Origin: Kitasatospora sp040298565
GTDB lineage: Bacteria > Actinomycetota > Actinomycetes > Streptomycetales > Streptomycetaceae
Direction: 5' to 3'
Assembly: GCF_040298565.1 (NCBI RefSeq)
Contig: NZ_JBEPAK010000007.1
Span: 8,478 to 72,477, forward strand
DNA length: 64,000 nucleotides
Shown: piece by piece, positions 24,995-32,657 of the stretch
Position numbering within the stretch: the stretch's first letter is position 1
Layout: each line of letters starts with the position of its first letter
Notes under the pieces: model-generated
Seen by the model: only the letters and a program-made list of their open reading frames with translations
The model's database searches: none
Told to the model about the DNA's origin: nothing
Position numbers and translations under genes: made by a program

Positions 24995-25029
24995 AGGGCC
25001 CGGATGCCGCAACCGCGCGTCCGGGCCCT
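24995..25029 (+). terminator. Terminator hairpin after ridA
   Basis: AGGGCCCGGA (24995-25004) pairs with TCCGGGCCCT (25020-25029) around a 15-base loop, 61 bases after the RidA stop. It separates the catabolic cluster from the iron-controlled gene. Confidence 0.7.
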
Positions 25030-25076
25030 CGGCGTGCCCTGCGCCGTCGCCCGCTTGCCACACCCCCACCCGGACA

Positions 25077-25095
25077 TTAGGTTAGCCTCACCTAA
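25077..25095. promoter_or_regulatory. Iron box (DmdR/IdeR operator)
   Basis: TTAGGTTAGCCTCACCTAA is a 19-bp near-perfect palindrome matching the actinobacterial iron-box consensus TTAGGTTAGGCTAACCTAA at all but the three central-right positions. It lies 19 bp before the start of a short upstream ORF. Binding of Fe-loaded DmdR1/IdeR should repress the DUF2470 gene when iron is plentiful. Confidence 0.93.
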
Positions 25096-25113
25096 CCAAG
25101 AGGAGGTCCGTTC

Positions 25114-25143
25114 ATGAGCACGCTCCACGAGGTGGGCGCATGA
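25114..25143 (+). CDS. Nine-residue upstream ORF overlapping the DUF2470 gene
   Basis: ATG 25114 opens MSTLHEVGA and stops at 25141-25143 with ATGA overlap onto the DUF2470 start. The strong Shine-Dalgarno agaggaggt at 25099-25107 belongs to this mini-ORF, not to the DUF2470 gene, which has no good site of its own. Translation of the small ORF probably drives translation of the large one. Whether the peptide itself matters is unknown. Confidence 0.6.
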   Translation: MSTLHEVGA

Positions 25144-25856
25144 CCCCGTCCACCGCCGACACCGAGCCCGAGCCCACCACCGCCGAACGCGCCCGGAGCC
25201 TGCTCAGCGCGACCTCCTCGCTCACCGTCCGCGCCCTCGGCGAGCGCCACGACCTGGAGACCCCGGTCTCCGTCCACGGCACCCGGCTGCGCCTGCGCGC
25301 CCCGCTCGACGCCCCGCTCACCACGGCCGCCGTCGGCGCCGTCGGCGGCCTGGCCGTCGTGGTCGACGTCACCGACGTCTCCCCGGTGGCCGTCCGCGAC
25401 CGGATCCGCGCCCGCCTCACCCTGGCCGGCCGGCTGCACCTGGCCCACCTCGCCGACGACGGCCTCAGCGTCCACCTGCGCGTGGACGTCGCCCACGCCG
25501 TCCTCGCCACCCCGTACGGCACCGGCGCGCTCACCGCCGCCGACCTCGCCGCCGCGGCTCCCGATCCGCTGGCACGTCACGAGGCCGCGCTGCTCACCCA
25601 TCTGGCCGACGAGCACGCCGACGCCCTCGCCCTGCTCACCAGGCTGCTCGATCCCGGCCTGCTCTCCGGACATCCGGACGTCCGCCCGCTCGCCCTGGAC
25701 CGCTACGGCCTGGTGCTGCGCCTGGACCACCCGCACGGCCACCGCGACGTCCGCCTGGTCTTCCCGGAACCCGCCGGTGACACCGAGGACTTCGGCCACC
25801 GGATGCACGCCCTGCTGGGCGCCGCCGAGCACGGCCTGCCCGCCCGCCGGAACTGA
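25140..25856 (+). CDS. DUF2470-domain protein, probable haem/iron utilisation
   Basis: A 238-residue protein ending in a DUF2470 domain (about 150-235: ARHEAALLTHLADEHADALALL, then VRPLALDRYGLVLRL and RDVRLVFPEPAGDTEDFGHRM), the C-terminal module of HugZ/HutZ-type haem-degrading proteins. The N-terminal 130 residues form beta-rich sequence without the usual flavin-fold signature I could recognise. ATG 25140 overlaps the stop of a 9-codon ORF and has no independent ribosome-binding site. A clear iron box upstream indicates induction under iron limitation. The role could be haem iron release or siderophore-related; direct evidence is lacking. Confidence 0.8.
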   Translation: MTPSTADTEPEPTTAERARSLLSATSSLTVRALGERHDLETPVSVHGTRLRLRAPLDAPLTTAAVGAVGGLAVVVDVTDVSPVAVRDRIRARLTLAGRLHLAHLADDGLSVHLRVDVAHAVLATPYGTGALTAADLAAAAPDPLARHEAALLTHLADEHADALALLTRLLDPGLLSGHPDVRPLALDRYGLVLRLDHPHGHRDVRLVFPEPAGDTEDFGHRMHALLGAAEHGLPARRN

Positions 25857-25932
25857 CCGGCCCCGGCGCGGCCCACCGTCCCGCCGATGGCAGCCCGGGT
25901 GCGCCCGCGGAGCCGCCCCCTGGAAACGGCAG

Positions 25933-25979
25933 AGGCCGGCCCGGCGCCACGAGGAGTCCTCGTGGCACCGGGCCGGCCT
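25933..25979. terminator. Bidirectional terminator between convergent genes
   Basis: AGGCCGGCCCGG (25933-25944) pairs with CCGGGCCGGCCT (25968-25979), with an inner CCACGAGGA/TCCTCGTGG stem. The long stem lies between the DUF2470 and LysM/M23 gene ends and would end both transcripts. Confidence 0.85.
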
Positions 25980-26141
25980 TGGGCGTGTCCCGCGCCCATG
26001 TCCACCGGTGCGGCGATCACCCGGTCGAGCGGTCACCCGACATGACCATCCCGGGCGGTCGATTCGCCCCGCACCAGCGGTGGTTCTGGAACCCGCGGTC
26101 GGAGCTGCGTCCGAGCGGGGCCGACCTGCGGTCGGACCGGG

Positions 26142-27113
26142 TCAGAGCGCGACGCCGTGGGCGCGCAGGTAGGCGACCGGGTCGATGTCCGAGCCGTACT
26201 CCGGACCGGTGCGGATCTCGAAGTGCAGGTGCGGGCCGGTCACGTTGCCGGTGGCGCCGGAGAGGCCGAGCTGCTGGCCGACGGTGACGGTCTGACCGAT
26301 CTTCACGCCGATCACGGACAGGTGCGCGTACTGGGCGTACTTGCCGTCGGCGAGCTTGATCTCGACCTCGTTGCCGTAGGCGCCGCCGTTGCCGGCCTTC
26401 ACCACGACACCGTTGGCGACCGCACGCAGCGGGGTGCCGGTAGCGGCGACGAAGTCCTGGCCGGTGTGGTGCCCGGAGGCCCACATCGAGCCGGCCACGC
26501 CGTAGGCCTCGCCCAGCACCGGGTGGGCCAGCGGGGCGACGTAGCCCGAGGTGGCGGCGACCGGCGCGGCGGCGACGGCCGGGGCCGGGGCGGCGGTCTG
26601 AACCTGGGTCTGGACCTGGGCGCCCGGCTTGGCGGCCTCGGTCCGGGTCTGCACCGGGGCGGCCGGCTTGGCCGGAGCTGCGGGCTTGGCCGGAGCGGCG
26701 GGCTTGGCCGGAGCAGCCGGCTTGGGGGCGTCGGCGTGAGCCGTGATGGACAGCTGCTGACCCGGGAAGATCAGGTTCGGGTTGGCGCCGACCACCGAGC
26801 GGTTGCGCTCGTACAGCGCGTGCCAGCCGCCCTCGACGTGCTTGGCGTCGGCGATCTTCGACAGGCTGTCACCGCTGACGACGCGGTAGCTCTCCTGGGC
26901 GGCGGCCGGGGCAGCGGCCGGAGCGGCAGCCGGGGCGTCCGCGGCGGCGGCGGGCTGCGCCGCCGGAGCGGCGGCCGGAGCCGCGGGGGCGGTGTGGGCC
27001 TGGGCGCTCACGGTGGTCACGAGCGGAAGCACGAAGGACACACCGGTGACGGCGGTCGCGATGCCGATGCGGGCTGCGCGGGGCAGGGCGATACGACGGG
27101 CCTGAGCAGGCAT
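26142..27113 (-). CDS. Secreted LysM and M23 peptidoglycan hydrolase
   Basis: A 323-residue exported cell-wall hydrolase. A Sec signal peptide (residues 1-40, ARIGIATAVTGVSFVLPLVTTV, AQA) is followed by an Ala/Pro-rich linker. A LysM domain comes next (about 75-125: YRVVSGDSLSKIADAKHVEGGWHALYERN), then repeated AKPAAP spacers. A C-terminal M23 endopeptidase domain has zinc ligands in HHTGQDFVA and GPHLHFEIR. It should cleave peptidoglycan cross-links during growth or spore germination. ATG 27113 gives a proper signal peptide. The 5' leader carries a ydaO-type c-di-AMP riboswitch, the control known for resuscitation-factor and M23 hydrolase genes in Streptomyces. Confidence 0.92.
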   Translation of the reverse strand: MPAQARRIALPRAARIGIATAVTGVSFVLPLVTTVSAQAHTAPAAPAAAPAAQPAAAADAPAAAPAAAPAAAQESYRVVSGDSLSKIADAKHVEGGWHALYERNRSVVGANPNLIFPGQQLSITAHADAPKPAAPAKPAAPAKPAAPAKPAAPVQTRTEAAKPGAQVQTQVQTAAPAPAVAAAPVAATSGYVAPLAHPVLGEAYGVAGSMWASGHHTGQDFVAATGTPLRAVANGVVVKAGNGGAYGNEVEIKLADGKYAQYAHLSVIGVKIGQTVTVGQQLGLSGATGNVTGPHLHFEIRTGPEYGSDIDPVAYLRAHGVAL

Positions 27114-27120
27114 GGAATTT

Positions 27121-27315
27121 TCCTCTCCGACGCCTGCGAGGTGAGCTGTCGGGTTCGGGCTGGAGTTGCCCGGCCGCATGCGCGGCTTCACCCCTAGCCG
27201 GTCCTGGACGTTCGCGCTGCGAAGCGCGGATCCGGTCCGGCGACTTACCTGTGGGTCCCCCGCTCCTGCCGTACAGAGCTCAGTTCGAACCACCCGGCAG
27301 CGGCAGGACTCGGCG
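27121..27315 (-). ncRNA. ydaO/yuaA (c-di-AMP) riboswitch
   Basis: On the minus strand the leader shows the conserved ydaO blocks in order: CCGAGTCCTGCCGC, GTACGGCAGGAGCGGGGGA, CCCACAGGTAAG, GGGGTGAAGCCGC, and CCCGAACCCGACAGCTCACC followed by CGCAGGCGTCGG. It ends within ten bases of the hydrolase start, so c-di-AMP binding can shut expression off. Boundaries are approximate. An AT-rich promoter region lies beyond at about 27350-27400. Confidence 0.93.
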
Positions 27316-27607
27316 TTCCACCCGGTGGATCCACCCGGGCTGGCCGAGCGGTCGCTGAACTAAAACCCATCCGTTCGGGTGAAGCAATGTCGATCTCTTG
27401 AACGCAGCACGATCCCCCGCCGACCGGTGACCCTCCGCATGATCCGGCGCACTGTACGTACACAACCCAAACACGTGGCGCCACTGATCCACGACCCTGC
27501 GGCGAACACGCACACCCAGCGCGGCGCACCCGTCACGCATCGTGCGCGGCGAACACACCTTCCGGTGACCCTTGTCACGTGCACCCCACGGGGCGCAGGA
27601 TCGGGCC

Positions 27608-29140
27608 GTGGCCACCTCCAAGGCCGGCACCCTGCGCCTGAGCACCGCGCAGGGTCGCTGGGTGCTCCTGGCAACGGTGCTCGGCTCCAGCATGGCGATG
27701 CTCGACGGCACCGTGGTGAACGTCGCCCTGCCCCGGATCGGCGCCGACCTGGGCGCCTCCCTGGCAGCCCTGCAGTGGACGCTGAACGCCTATCTGCTCA
27801 CGCTGGCGGGTCTGATCCTGCTCGGCGGAGCGCTCGGCGACCGGTACGGCAGGCGCCGCGTGTTCCTGATCGGCGTCATCTGGTTCGCCGCCGCGTCCGC
27901 CGCCTGCGCCGCCGCCCCGAACATCCAGGTGCTGATCCTGGCCCGGGCCGTCCAGGGCATCGGCGGGGCGCTGCTCACCCCCGGCTCGCTCGCCATGCTC
28001 CAGGCGGTGTTCGACCCTGACGACCGCTCGGCCGCGGTGGGCCTGTGGTCCGGGCTCGGCGGGGTGTCCGCGGCCGTCGGCCCCTTCCTCGGCGGCTGGC
28101 TGGTGGACGGCCCCGGCTGGCGCTGGATCTTCCTGCTGAACCTGCCGCTGGCCGCCGCCGTGGTCGCGGTGACCTCCCGTTACGTACCGGAGAGCCGCGA
28201 CGAGTCCGCCTCCGGCCGCTTCGACGTGCCCGGCGCCCTGCTCGCCGCGCTCGCCCTCGGTGCCATCACCTACGCCCTCACCGCCGCCGGGGAGGGCCTG
28301 TCCCCGGCCGTCTGGGTCTCCGGCGCGGCCGGCCTGCTGCTCGGGGCCGCCTTCGTCGCCGTCGAACGCCGCGCACCCGAGCCGATGCTGCCGCTCGGCC
28401 TGTTCTCCTCCCGGCTGTTCACGGCCGTGAACCTGGTCACCCTGTGCGTCTACGCGGCGTTCAGCGGGGTGTTCTTCCTGCTGGTGGTGCAGCTGCAGAT
28501 CGTGTCCGGCTTCAGCCCGCTGGTCTCCGGTTTCGCCCTGGTGCCGATCACGCTGCTGATGCTGGGCTTCTCGGCGCGCGCGGGGCGCCTCGGCAAGCGG
28601 ATCGGCCCGCGCATCCCGCTCACCGTCGGCCCGCTGCTGTGCGCCGCCGGGGTGCTGCTGATGCTGCGCACCGGCCCCGGGTCCTCCTACTGGGCGGACG
28701 TGCTGCCCGCCGTCGTGGTGATGGGCAGCGGGATGACGCTGCTGGTGGCACCGCTGACCGCCACGGTGCTGGCGGCCGTCGAGGTACGGCACGCGGGCAT
28801 CGCCAGCGGTGTCAACAACGCCGCCGCCCGCGCGGCCGGCCTGCTGGCGGTGGCCGCCCTCCCCGCGCTGGCCGGGCTGAGCGGCGACGACTACCGGGTG
28901 CCGTCCGCGGTGGACTCCGCCTTCCACACCGCGATGCTGATCTGCGCGGGCCTGCTGGCCTGCGGCGGGCTGATCGCCTTCACCACCGTCCGCGGCAACG
29001 TGCTCGCCCCCGAGGACCGGCCGGTCGCCGAGCCGGACTGCGCATGGAACTGCGGCACCACCCCGCCGCTCGACCCGGGCCACGTCCACCTGCACGAGGG
29101 CCCTGCCACCGGTTCGGCGGCAGGGCCCTCGGAGGGCTGA
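27608..29140 (+). CDS. DHA2-type MFS multidrug transporter
   Basis: A 510-residue transporter of the 14-helix drug:H+ antiporter-2 family. Typical motifs are MAMLDGTVVNVALPRIGADLGAS in helix 1, GGALGDRYGRRRVF (motif A) and ARAVQGIGGALLTPGSLAML (motif C region). GTG 27608 is chosen with aggatcg upstream; an earlier in-frame TTG at 27572 is less likely. The C-terminus is a His/Pro-rich tail (HVHLHEGP), and the last codons form a terminator hairpin. The pump faces a riboswitch leader divergently and has no adjacent regulator. Substrate unknown; antibiotic or metabolite export is likely. Confidence 0.88.
   Translation: MATSKAGTLRLSTAQGRWVLLATVLGSSMAMLDGTVVNVALPRIGADLGASLAALQWTLNAYLLTLAGLILLGGALGDRYGRRRVFLIGVIWFAAASAACAAAPNIQVLILARAVQGIGGALLTPGSLAMLQAVFDPDDRSAAVGLWSGLGGVSAAVGPFLGGWLVDGPGWRWIFLLNLPLAAAVVAVTSRYVPESRDESASGRFDVPGALLAALALGAITYALTAAGEGLSPAVWVSGAAGLLLGAAFVAVERRAPEPMLPLGLFSSRLFTAVNLVTLCVYAAFSGVFFLLVVQLQIVSGFSPLVSGFALVPITLLMLGFSARAGRLGKRIGPRIPLTVGPLLCAAGVLLMLRTGPGSSYWADVLPAVVVMGSGMTLLVAPLTATVLAAVEVRHAGIASGVNNAAARAAGLLAVAALPALAGLSGDDYRVPSAVDSAFHTAMLICAGLLACGGLIAFTTVRGNVLAPEDRPVAEPDCAWNCGTTPPLDPGHVHLHEGPATGSAAGPSEG
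29096..29130. terminator. Terminator hairpin inside the MFS 3' end
   Basis: GAGGGCCCTGCC (29096-29107) pairs perfectly with GGCAGGGCCCTC (29119-29130), within the last fifteen codons of the MFS gene and just past the purB stop on the other strand. It could serve both convergent transcripts, so coding sequence doubles as terminator. Confidence 0.7.
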
Positions 29141-29166
29141 CCGGGCGTCGTCGGACGCCCGCCCCG

Positions 29167-30597
29167 TCAGAGGATGTCGGCCGGCGCGTACTTGGCGGCC
29201 TCCGGGTAGGCGGCCGCGACGGCCTCCACCCGGCGGACCACCTCGGCGACCTGGGCACCGGCCGCGCCGGTGAAGGACAGCTTGTCGGCCAGCAGCGCGT
29301 CCAGCGCGGCCCGGTCCAGCGGGATCCGCTCGTCGGCGGCCAGCCGGTCCAGCAGCTCGTTCTCCCGGGCGCCCGCGCGCATCGCCAGCGCGGAGGCGAC
29401 GGCGTGCTCCTTGATGACCTCGTGCCCGGTCTCCCGGCCGACGCCCGCACGCACCGCGCCCATCAGCACCTTGGTCGTCGCCAGGAACGGCAGGTAGCGG
29501 TCGAGCTCGGCCTCGACCACGGCCGGGAAGGCGCCGAACTCGTCCAGCACGGTCAGGAAGGTCTCCAGCAGGCCGTCGAAGGCGAAGAAGGCGTCCGGCA
29601 GCGCGACCCGGCGCACCACCGAGCAGGAGACGTCGCCCTCGTTCCACTGGTCGCCGGCCAGCTCGCCGGTCATCGAGGCGTAGCCGCGCAGGATCACGGC
29701 CAGGCCGTTGACGCGCTCGCACGAGCGGGTGTTCATCTTGTGGGGCATCGCGGAGGAGCCGACCTGGCCCTCCTTGAAACCCTCCGTCACCAGCTCGTGG
29801 CCGGCCATCAGGCGGATGGTCTTGGCCAGGCTGGACGGGGCGGCGGCCAGCTGGACGAGGGCGGTGAGCACCTCGAAGTCCAGCGAGCGCGGGTACACCT
29901 GGCCGACGCTGGTCAGCACGTTGTCGAAGCCGAGGTGCGCGGCGACCCTGCGCTCCAGCTCGGCCAGCTTCTCGGTGTCCCCGCCGAGCAGGTCCAGCAT
30001 GTCCTGGGCAGTGCCGACCGGGCCCTTGATCCCGCGCAGCGGGTAGCGGGCGATCAGCTCCTCCAGGCGGCGGAAGGCGACCAGCAGCTCGTCGGCGATC
30101 GACGCGAAGCGCTTGCCGAGGGTGGTGGCCTGCGCGGCCACGTTGTGCGAACGGCCGGCCATGACCAGCTCGGAGTGCTGGGCGGCGAGGCTCGCGAGGC
30201 GCACCAGCACGGCCACCGTGCGGTCCCGGACGTGCTCCAGGGACTGGCGGACCTGCAGCTGCTCGACGTTCTCGGTCAGATCGCGGGAGGTCATGCCCTT
30301 GTGGATCTGCTCGTGGCCAGCGAGCTCGCTGAACTCCTCGATCCGGGCCTTCACGTCGTGGCGGGTGATCCGCTCACGGGCGGCGATCGAGCCGAGGTCG
30401 ACCTGGTCGATCACCCGCTCGTAGTCGGCGACGGCACCGGCCGGCACCTCGACACCCAGGTCCTGCTGGGCCTTCAGGACGGCGAGCCACAGGTGGCGCT
30501 CGAGGACCACCTTGTGCTCGGGGGACCACAGCTGGGCCAGGGTCGCCGAGGCGTACCGGGAGGCCAGGACATTGGGGATCTGGGGCTTCGCGCTCAC
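29167..30597 (-). CDS. purB: Adenylosuccinate lyase
   Basis: A 476-residue fumarase/aspartase-superfamily enzyme of purine biosynthesis, splitting SAICAR to AICAR and adenylosuccinate to AMP, each releasing fumarate. Conserved motifs are TSRDLTENVEQLQ, AGRSHNVAAQATTLGKR (catalytic His region), and the signature GSSAMPHKMN loop carrying the catalytic Ser. GTG 30597 (then SAKPQIPNVLASRYAS) is preferred; a TTG three codons earlier is possible. The gene is monocistronic, convergent with the MFS gene, and followed upstream by a minus-strand MarR gene. Confidence 0.95.
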   Translation of the reverse strand: MSAKPQIPNVLASRYASATLAQLWSPEHKVVLERHLWLAVLKAQQDLGVEVPAGAVADYERVIDQVDLGSIAARERITRHDVKARIEEFSELAGHEQIHKGMTSRDLTENVEQLQVRQSLEHVRDRTVAVLVRLASLAAQHSELVMAGRSHNVAAQATTLGKRFASIADELLVAFRRLEELIARYPLRGIKGPVGTAQDMLDLLGGDTEKLAELERRVAAHLGFDNVLTSVGQVYPRSLDFEVLTALVQLAAAPSSLAKTIRLMAGHELVTEGFKEGQVGSSAMPHKMNTRSCERVNGLAVILRGYASMTGELAGDQWNEGDVSCSVVRRVALPDAFFAFDGLLETFLTVLDEFGAFPAVVEAELDRYLPFLATTKVLMGAVRAGVGRETGHEVIKEHAVASALAMRAGARENELLDRLAADERIPLDRAALDALLADKLSFTGAAGAQVAEVVRRVEAVAAAYPEAAKYAPADIL

Positions 30598-30652
30598 GCT
30601 TCGCAAGCCTAACAGCCGAGGTCACGCCGATCGTCGGCGGGCGGACGCCCCG

Positions 30653-31111
30653 CTACTGCGGTGCGGCGCCCGTCCGGCCGGCCAGCACCGGCAGGACCTG
30701 TGCGCAGATGGAGTGCAGGGCGACCCGCTGCTCGTCGGTCATCGCCTCGAAGGCCTGGTGGGTGCGGCCCATCTCGCTGCGGATGCGGTTGAGGATCTCC
30801 CGGCCCTCGTCGGTGATCACCACGATCTTCACCCGGCGGTCGCCGGCCGCGGCCTCGCGGTTGGCCAGGCCCAGCGACTCCAGCCGGTCCACGATCCCGG
30901 TCACGTTCGACGCGTCGCAGCCCAGCCGCCCGGCGAGCGCCCGCATCGGCACCGGCTCCTGCACCGCGCCCAGCGCCTTGGCCTGGGAGGAGGAGAGCCC
31001 GTGCCGGGCCGCGGCCGCCGCGAAGTCCTGGAAGTACGCGGCACCGACGGCGGCCAACGCCTCCATCAGCTCGGCGTTGGTCGGTACGGTCGTCGTCGAG
31101 GTCGAACCCAT
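30653..31111 (-). CDS. MarR-family regulator
   Basis: A 152-residue MarR-type winged-helix regulator. The HTH is MRALAGRLGCDASNVTGIVDRLESLGL (about residues 56-82), followed by the wing GDRRVKIVVITDEG. The protein is flanked by helices that build the dimer. ATG 31111 gives the family's usual N-terminus. It lies upstream of purB in the same direction (55-bp gap); a regulatory link to purB is unproven. The target and ligand are unknown. Confidence 0.87.
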   Translation of the reverse strand: MGSTSTTTVPTNAELMEALAAVGAAYFQDFAAAAARHGLSSSQAKALGAVQEPVPMRALAGRLGCDASNVTGIVDRLESLGLANREAAAGDRRVKIVVITDEGREILNRIRSEMGRTHQAFEAMTDEQRVALHSICAQVLPVLAGRTGAAPQ

Positions 31112-31273
31112 GGGGCCAGCGTACGGCGGAGTGCTTCAGTAACTCAAGATTTGACCACGGCAACCGTCGGCGAGCCGCCTCGCGGTTCCGCCGTTCGGGG
31201 TCCGCGCGGACGCGCCGCGCATCCGCCGCCCGCCCGCCCGCGGTGCACCCGCCGAGCGCTCCGCCGGGCCGCC

Positions 31274-31714
31274 TCAGAGCACCAGCTGGTCGAACAGCCG
31301 CCGCAGCTCGGCGTCCGGGTCCGCGGTCAGCCCGGTGTGCACCGGTCCCGGCTGGACGATCGCGCTGCGCGGTGCGGTCAGCCAGCGGAACCGCTGCCCG
31401 GGGCTGTCCGAAGCCGCCGGACCGGCCGACGGGCCGCCGAGGCAGACCGCCTCGATCCCCTGGAGGGCCCGCCGCACCCCGTGCACGTCCGCCACCGGGT
31501 CCAACGCCAGCAGCCGCGCCTGGTCCAGGTGCGTGCGCGCGGCCAGGTGGGCGTTCTGCCGGCAGTACAGCAGCACCCCGACGTTGACGCACTCGCCCCG
31601 CTCGACCCTCGGCACCGCACGGATCACGGCGTACTCGTAGTCGTGCAGTTCCACCACGGCCGGAAGCCCGGCCGGAACCCGGGCCGGCAGCCCGGTCGGC
31701 AGCGGCTCGGTCAT
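31274..31714 (-). CDS. DUF3037 protein, partner of HipA-like kinase
   Basis: A 146-residue DUF3037 protein. The characteristic core is HDYEYAVIRAVPRVERGECVNVGVLLYCRQ, followed by helical sequence to LDPVADVHGVRRALQGIE. ATG 31714 overlaps the stop of the upstream HipA-like gene by four bases, so the two are co-translated. Families pairing DUF3037 with HipA-like kinases recur in bacteria, suggesting a shared complex or substrate relation. The biochemical role of DUF3037 is unknown to me. A 162-bp gap without visible genes separates it from the MarR gene. Confidence 0.8.
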   Translation of the reverse strand: MTEPLPTGLPARVPAGLPAVVELHDYEYAVIRAVPRVERGECVNVGVLLYCRQNAHLAARTHLDQARLLALDPVADVHGVRRALQGIEAVCLGGPSAGPAASDSPGQRFRWLTAPRSAIVQPGPVHTGLTADPDAELRRLFDQLVL

Positions 31715-32466
31715 GCGGGCACCTCCGGCAGCCAGTCGCGCGGACCGGCCAGTCGCCCGGTCAGCTGGGAACGGTACGCGGCGCGCACCTCGTCGGGCGA
31801 GTCGAAGCCGAACTCGTCCACCAGCCAGACCTCGGGGATCTGCGCCACCGCCGCCTCGACCGCCGCCTCCGCGAGCGGCGCCAGCGCCTTGTCCGCCGCC
31901 GCCAGGTCCGGACGCGCGCGCAGCAGCGCGTGGTCGGAGGCGTCGTACGGACGGCGCACCCAGGCGGCGGCGCCCGCCCAGTTGTGGTGGAAGATCAGGC
32001 TCGCGCCGTGGTCGATCAGCCGCAGCCCGCCGGTCGCCACCAGCAGGTTGGGATTGCGCCAGGAGCGGTCGACGTTGCCGATCAGCGCGTCGAACCAGAC
32101 CACCTGCCCGGCGAGTTCCGGGTCCACGTCGAAGCAGAGCGGATCGAAGTTGAGGGCGCCGCTGACGAAGGCCATGCCGAGGTTGGTGCCGCCGCTGGCC
32201 CGCATCTGGTCCTGGATCTGGTGGTCCGGCTCGCTCCGCGCGAGCACCGGGTCCAGGTCGACGGTCACCAGCTCCGGCACCGGCAGCCCGAGCCGCCGGC
32301 CCAACTCCCCGGCCAGCACCTCCGCCACCAACGCCTTCCGGCCCTGCGCCGCGCCCACCCACTTCAGCGCGTACAGCCGCCGGTCGTCGGCCTCGACCAG
32401 GCCCGGCATCGAGCCGCCTTCTCGCAGTGGCGTCACGTACCGGACCGCCGTCACCTCGGGGAGCAC
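31711..32466 (-). CDS. HipA-like protein kinase
   Basis: A 251-residue HipA-family kinase-fold protein, shorter than classical HipA (about 440). Features are the ATP-binding Lys in YALKWVG (K35), ALIGNVDRSWRNPNLLV with the catalytic Asp133 and Asn138/140, and LRLIDHGASLIF where Asp152 takes the DFG-like metal role. The N-terminal HipA subdomain is reduced. ATG 32466 opens MLPEVTAVRYVTPL. No HipB-type HTH antitoxin is encoded next to it; a DUF3037 gene overlaps downstream instead. It may phosphorylate a translation factor like HipA or act on another target. Activity is inferred from motif conservation. Confidence 0.8.
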   Translation of the reverse strand: MLPEVTAVRYVTPLREGGSMPGLVEADDRRLYALKWVGAAQGRKALVAEVLAGELGRRLGLPVPELVTVDLDPVLARSEPDHQIQDQMRASGGTNLGMAFVSGALNFDPLCFDVDPELAGQVVWFDALIGNVDRSWRNPNLLVATGGLRLIDHGASLIFHHNWAGAAAWVRRPYDASDHALLRARPDLAAADKALAPLAEAAVEAAVAQIPEVWLVDEFGFDSPDEVRAAYRSQLTGRLAGPRDWLPEVPA

Positions 32467-32657
32467 GCCCGACAGCTTATCCGTGCACCCCGCACCGCCG
32501 TGCGCAGCCGTCCCGCGGCCCGTCCCCGCGCCACACCGGCCCCATCCGCACCACCTACCTCAGACGCCCTCTCCCAGTGGCAGCGACCGCTGCTCCGTGC
32601 GAGTGTGGCGGACAGTGATTGGGGACTCTGACGACCTGCACGACAAAGGGATGAGCG

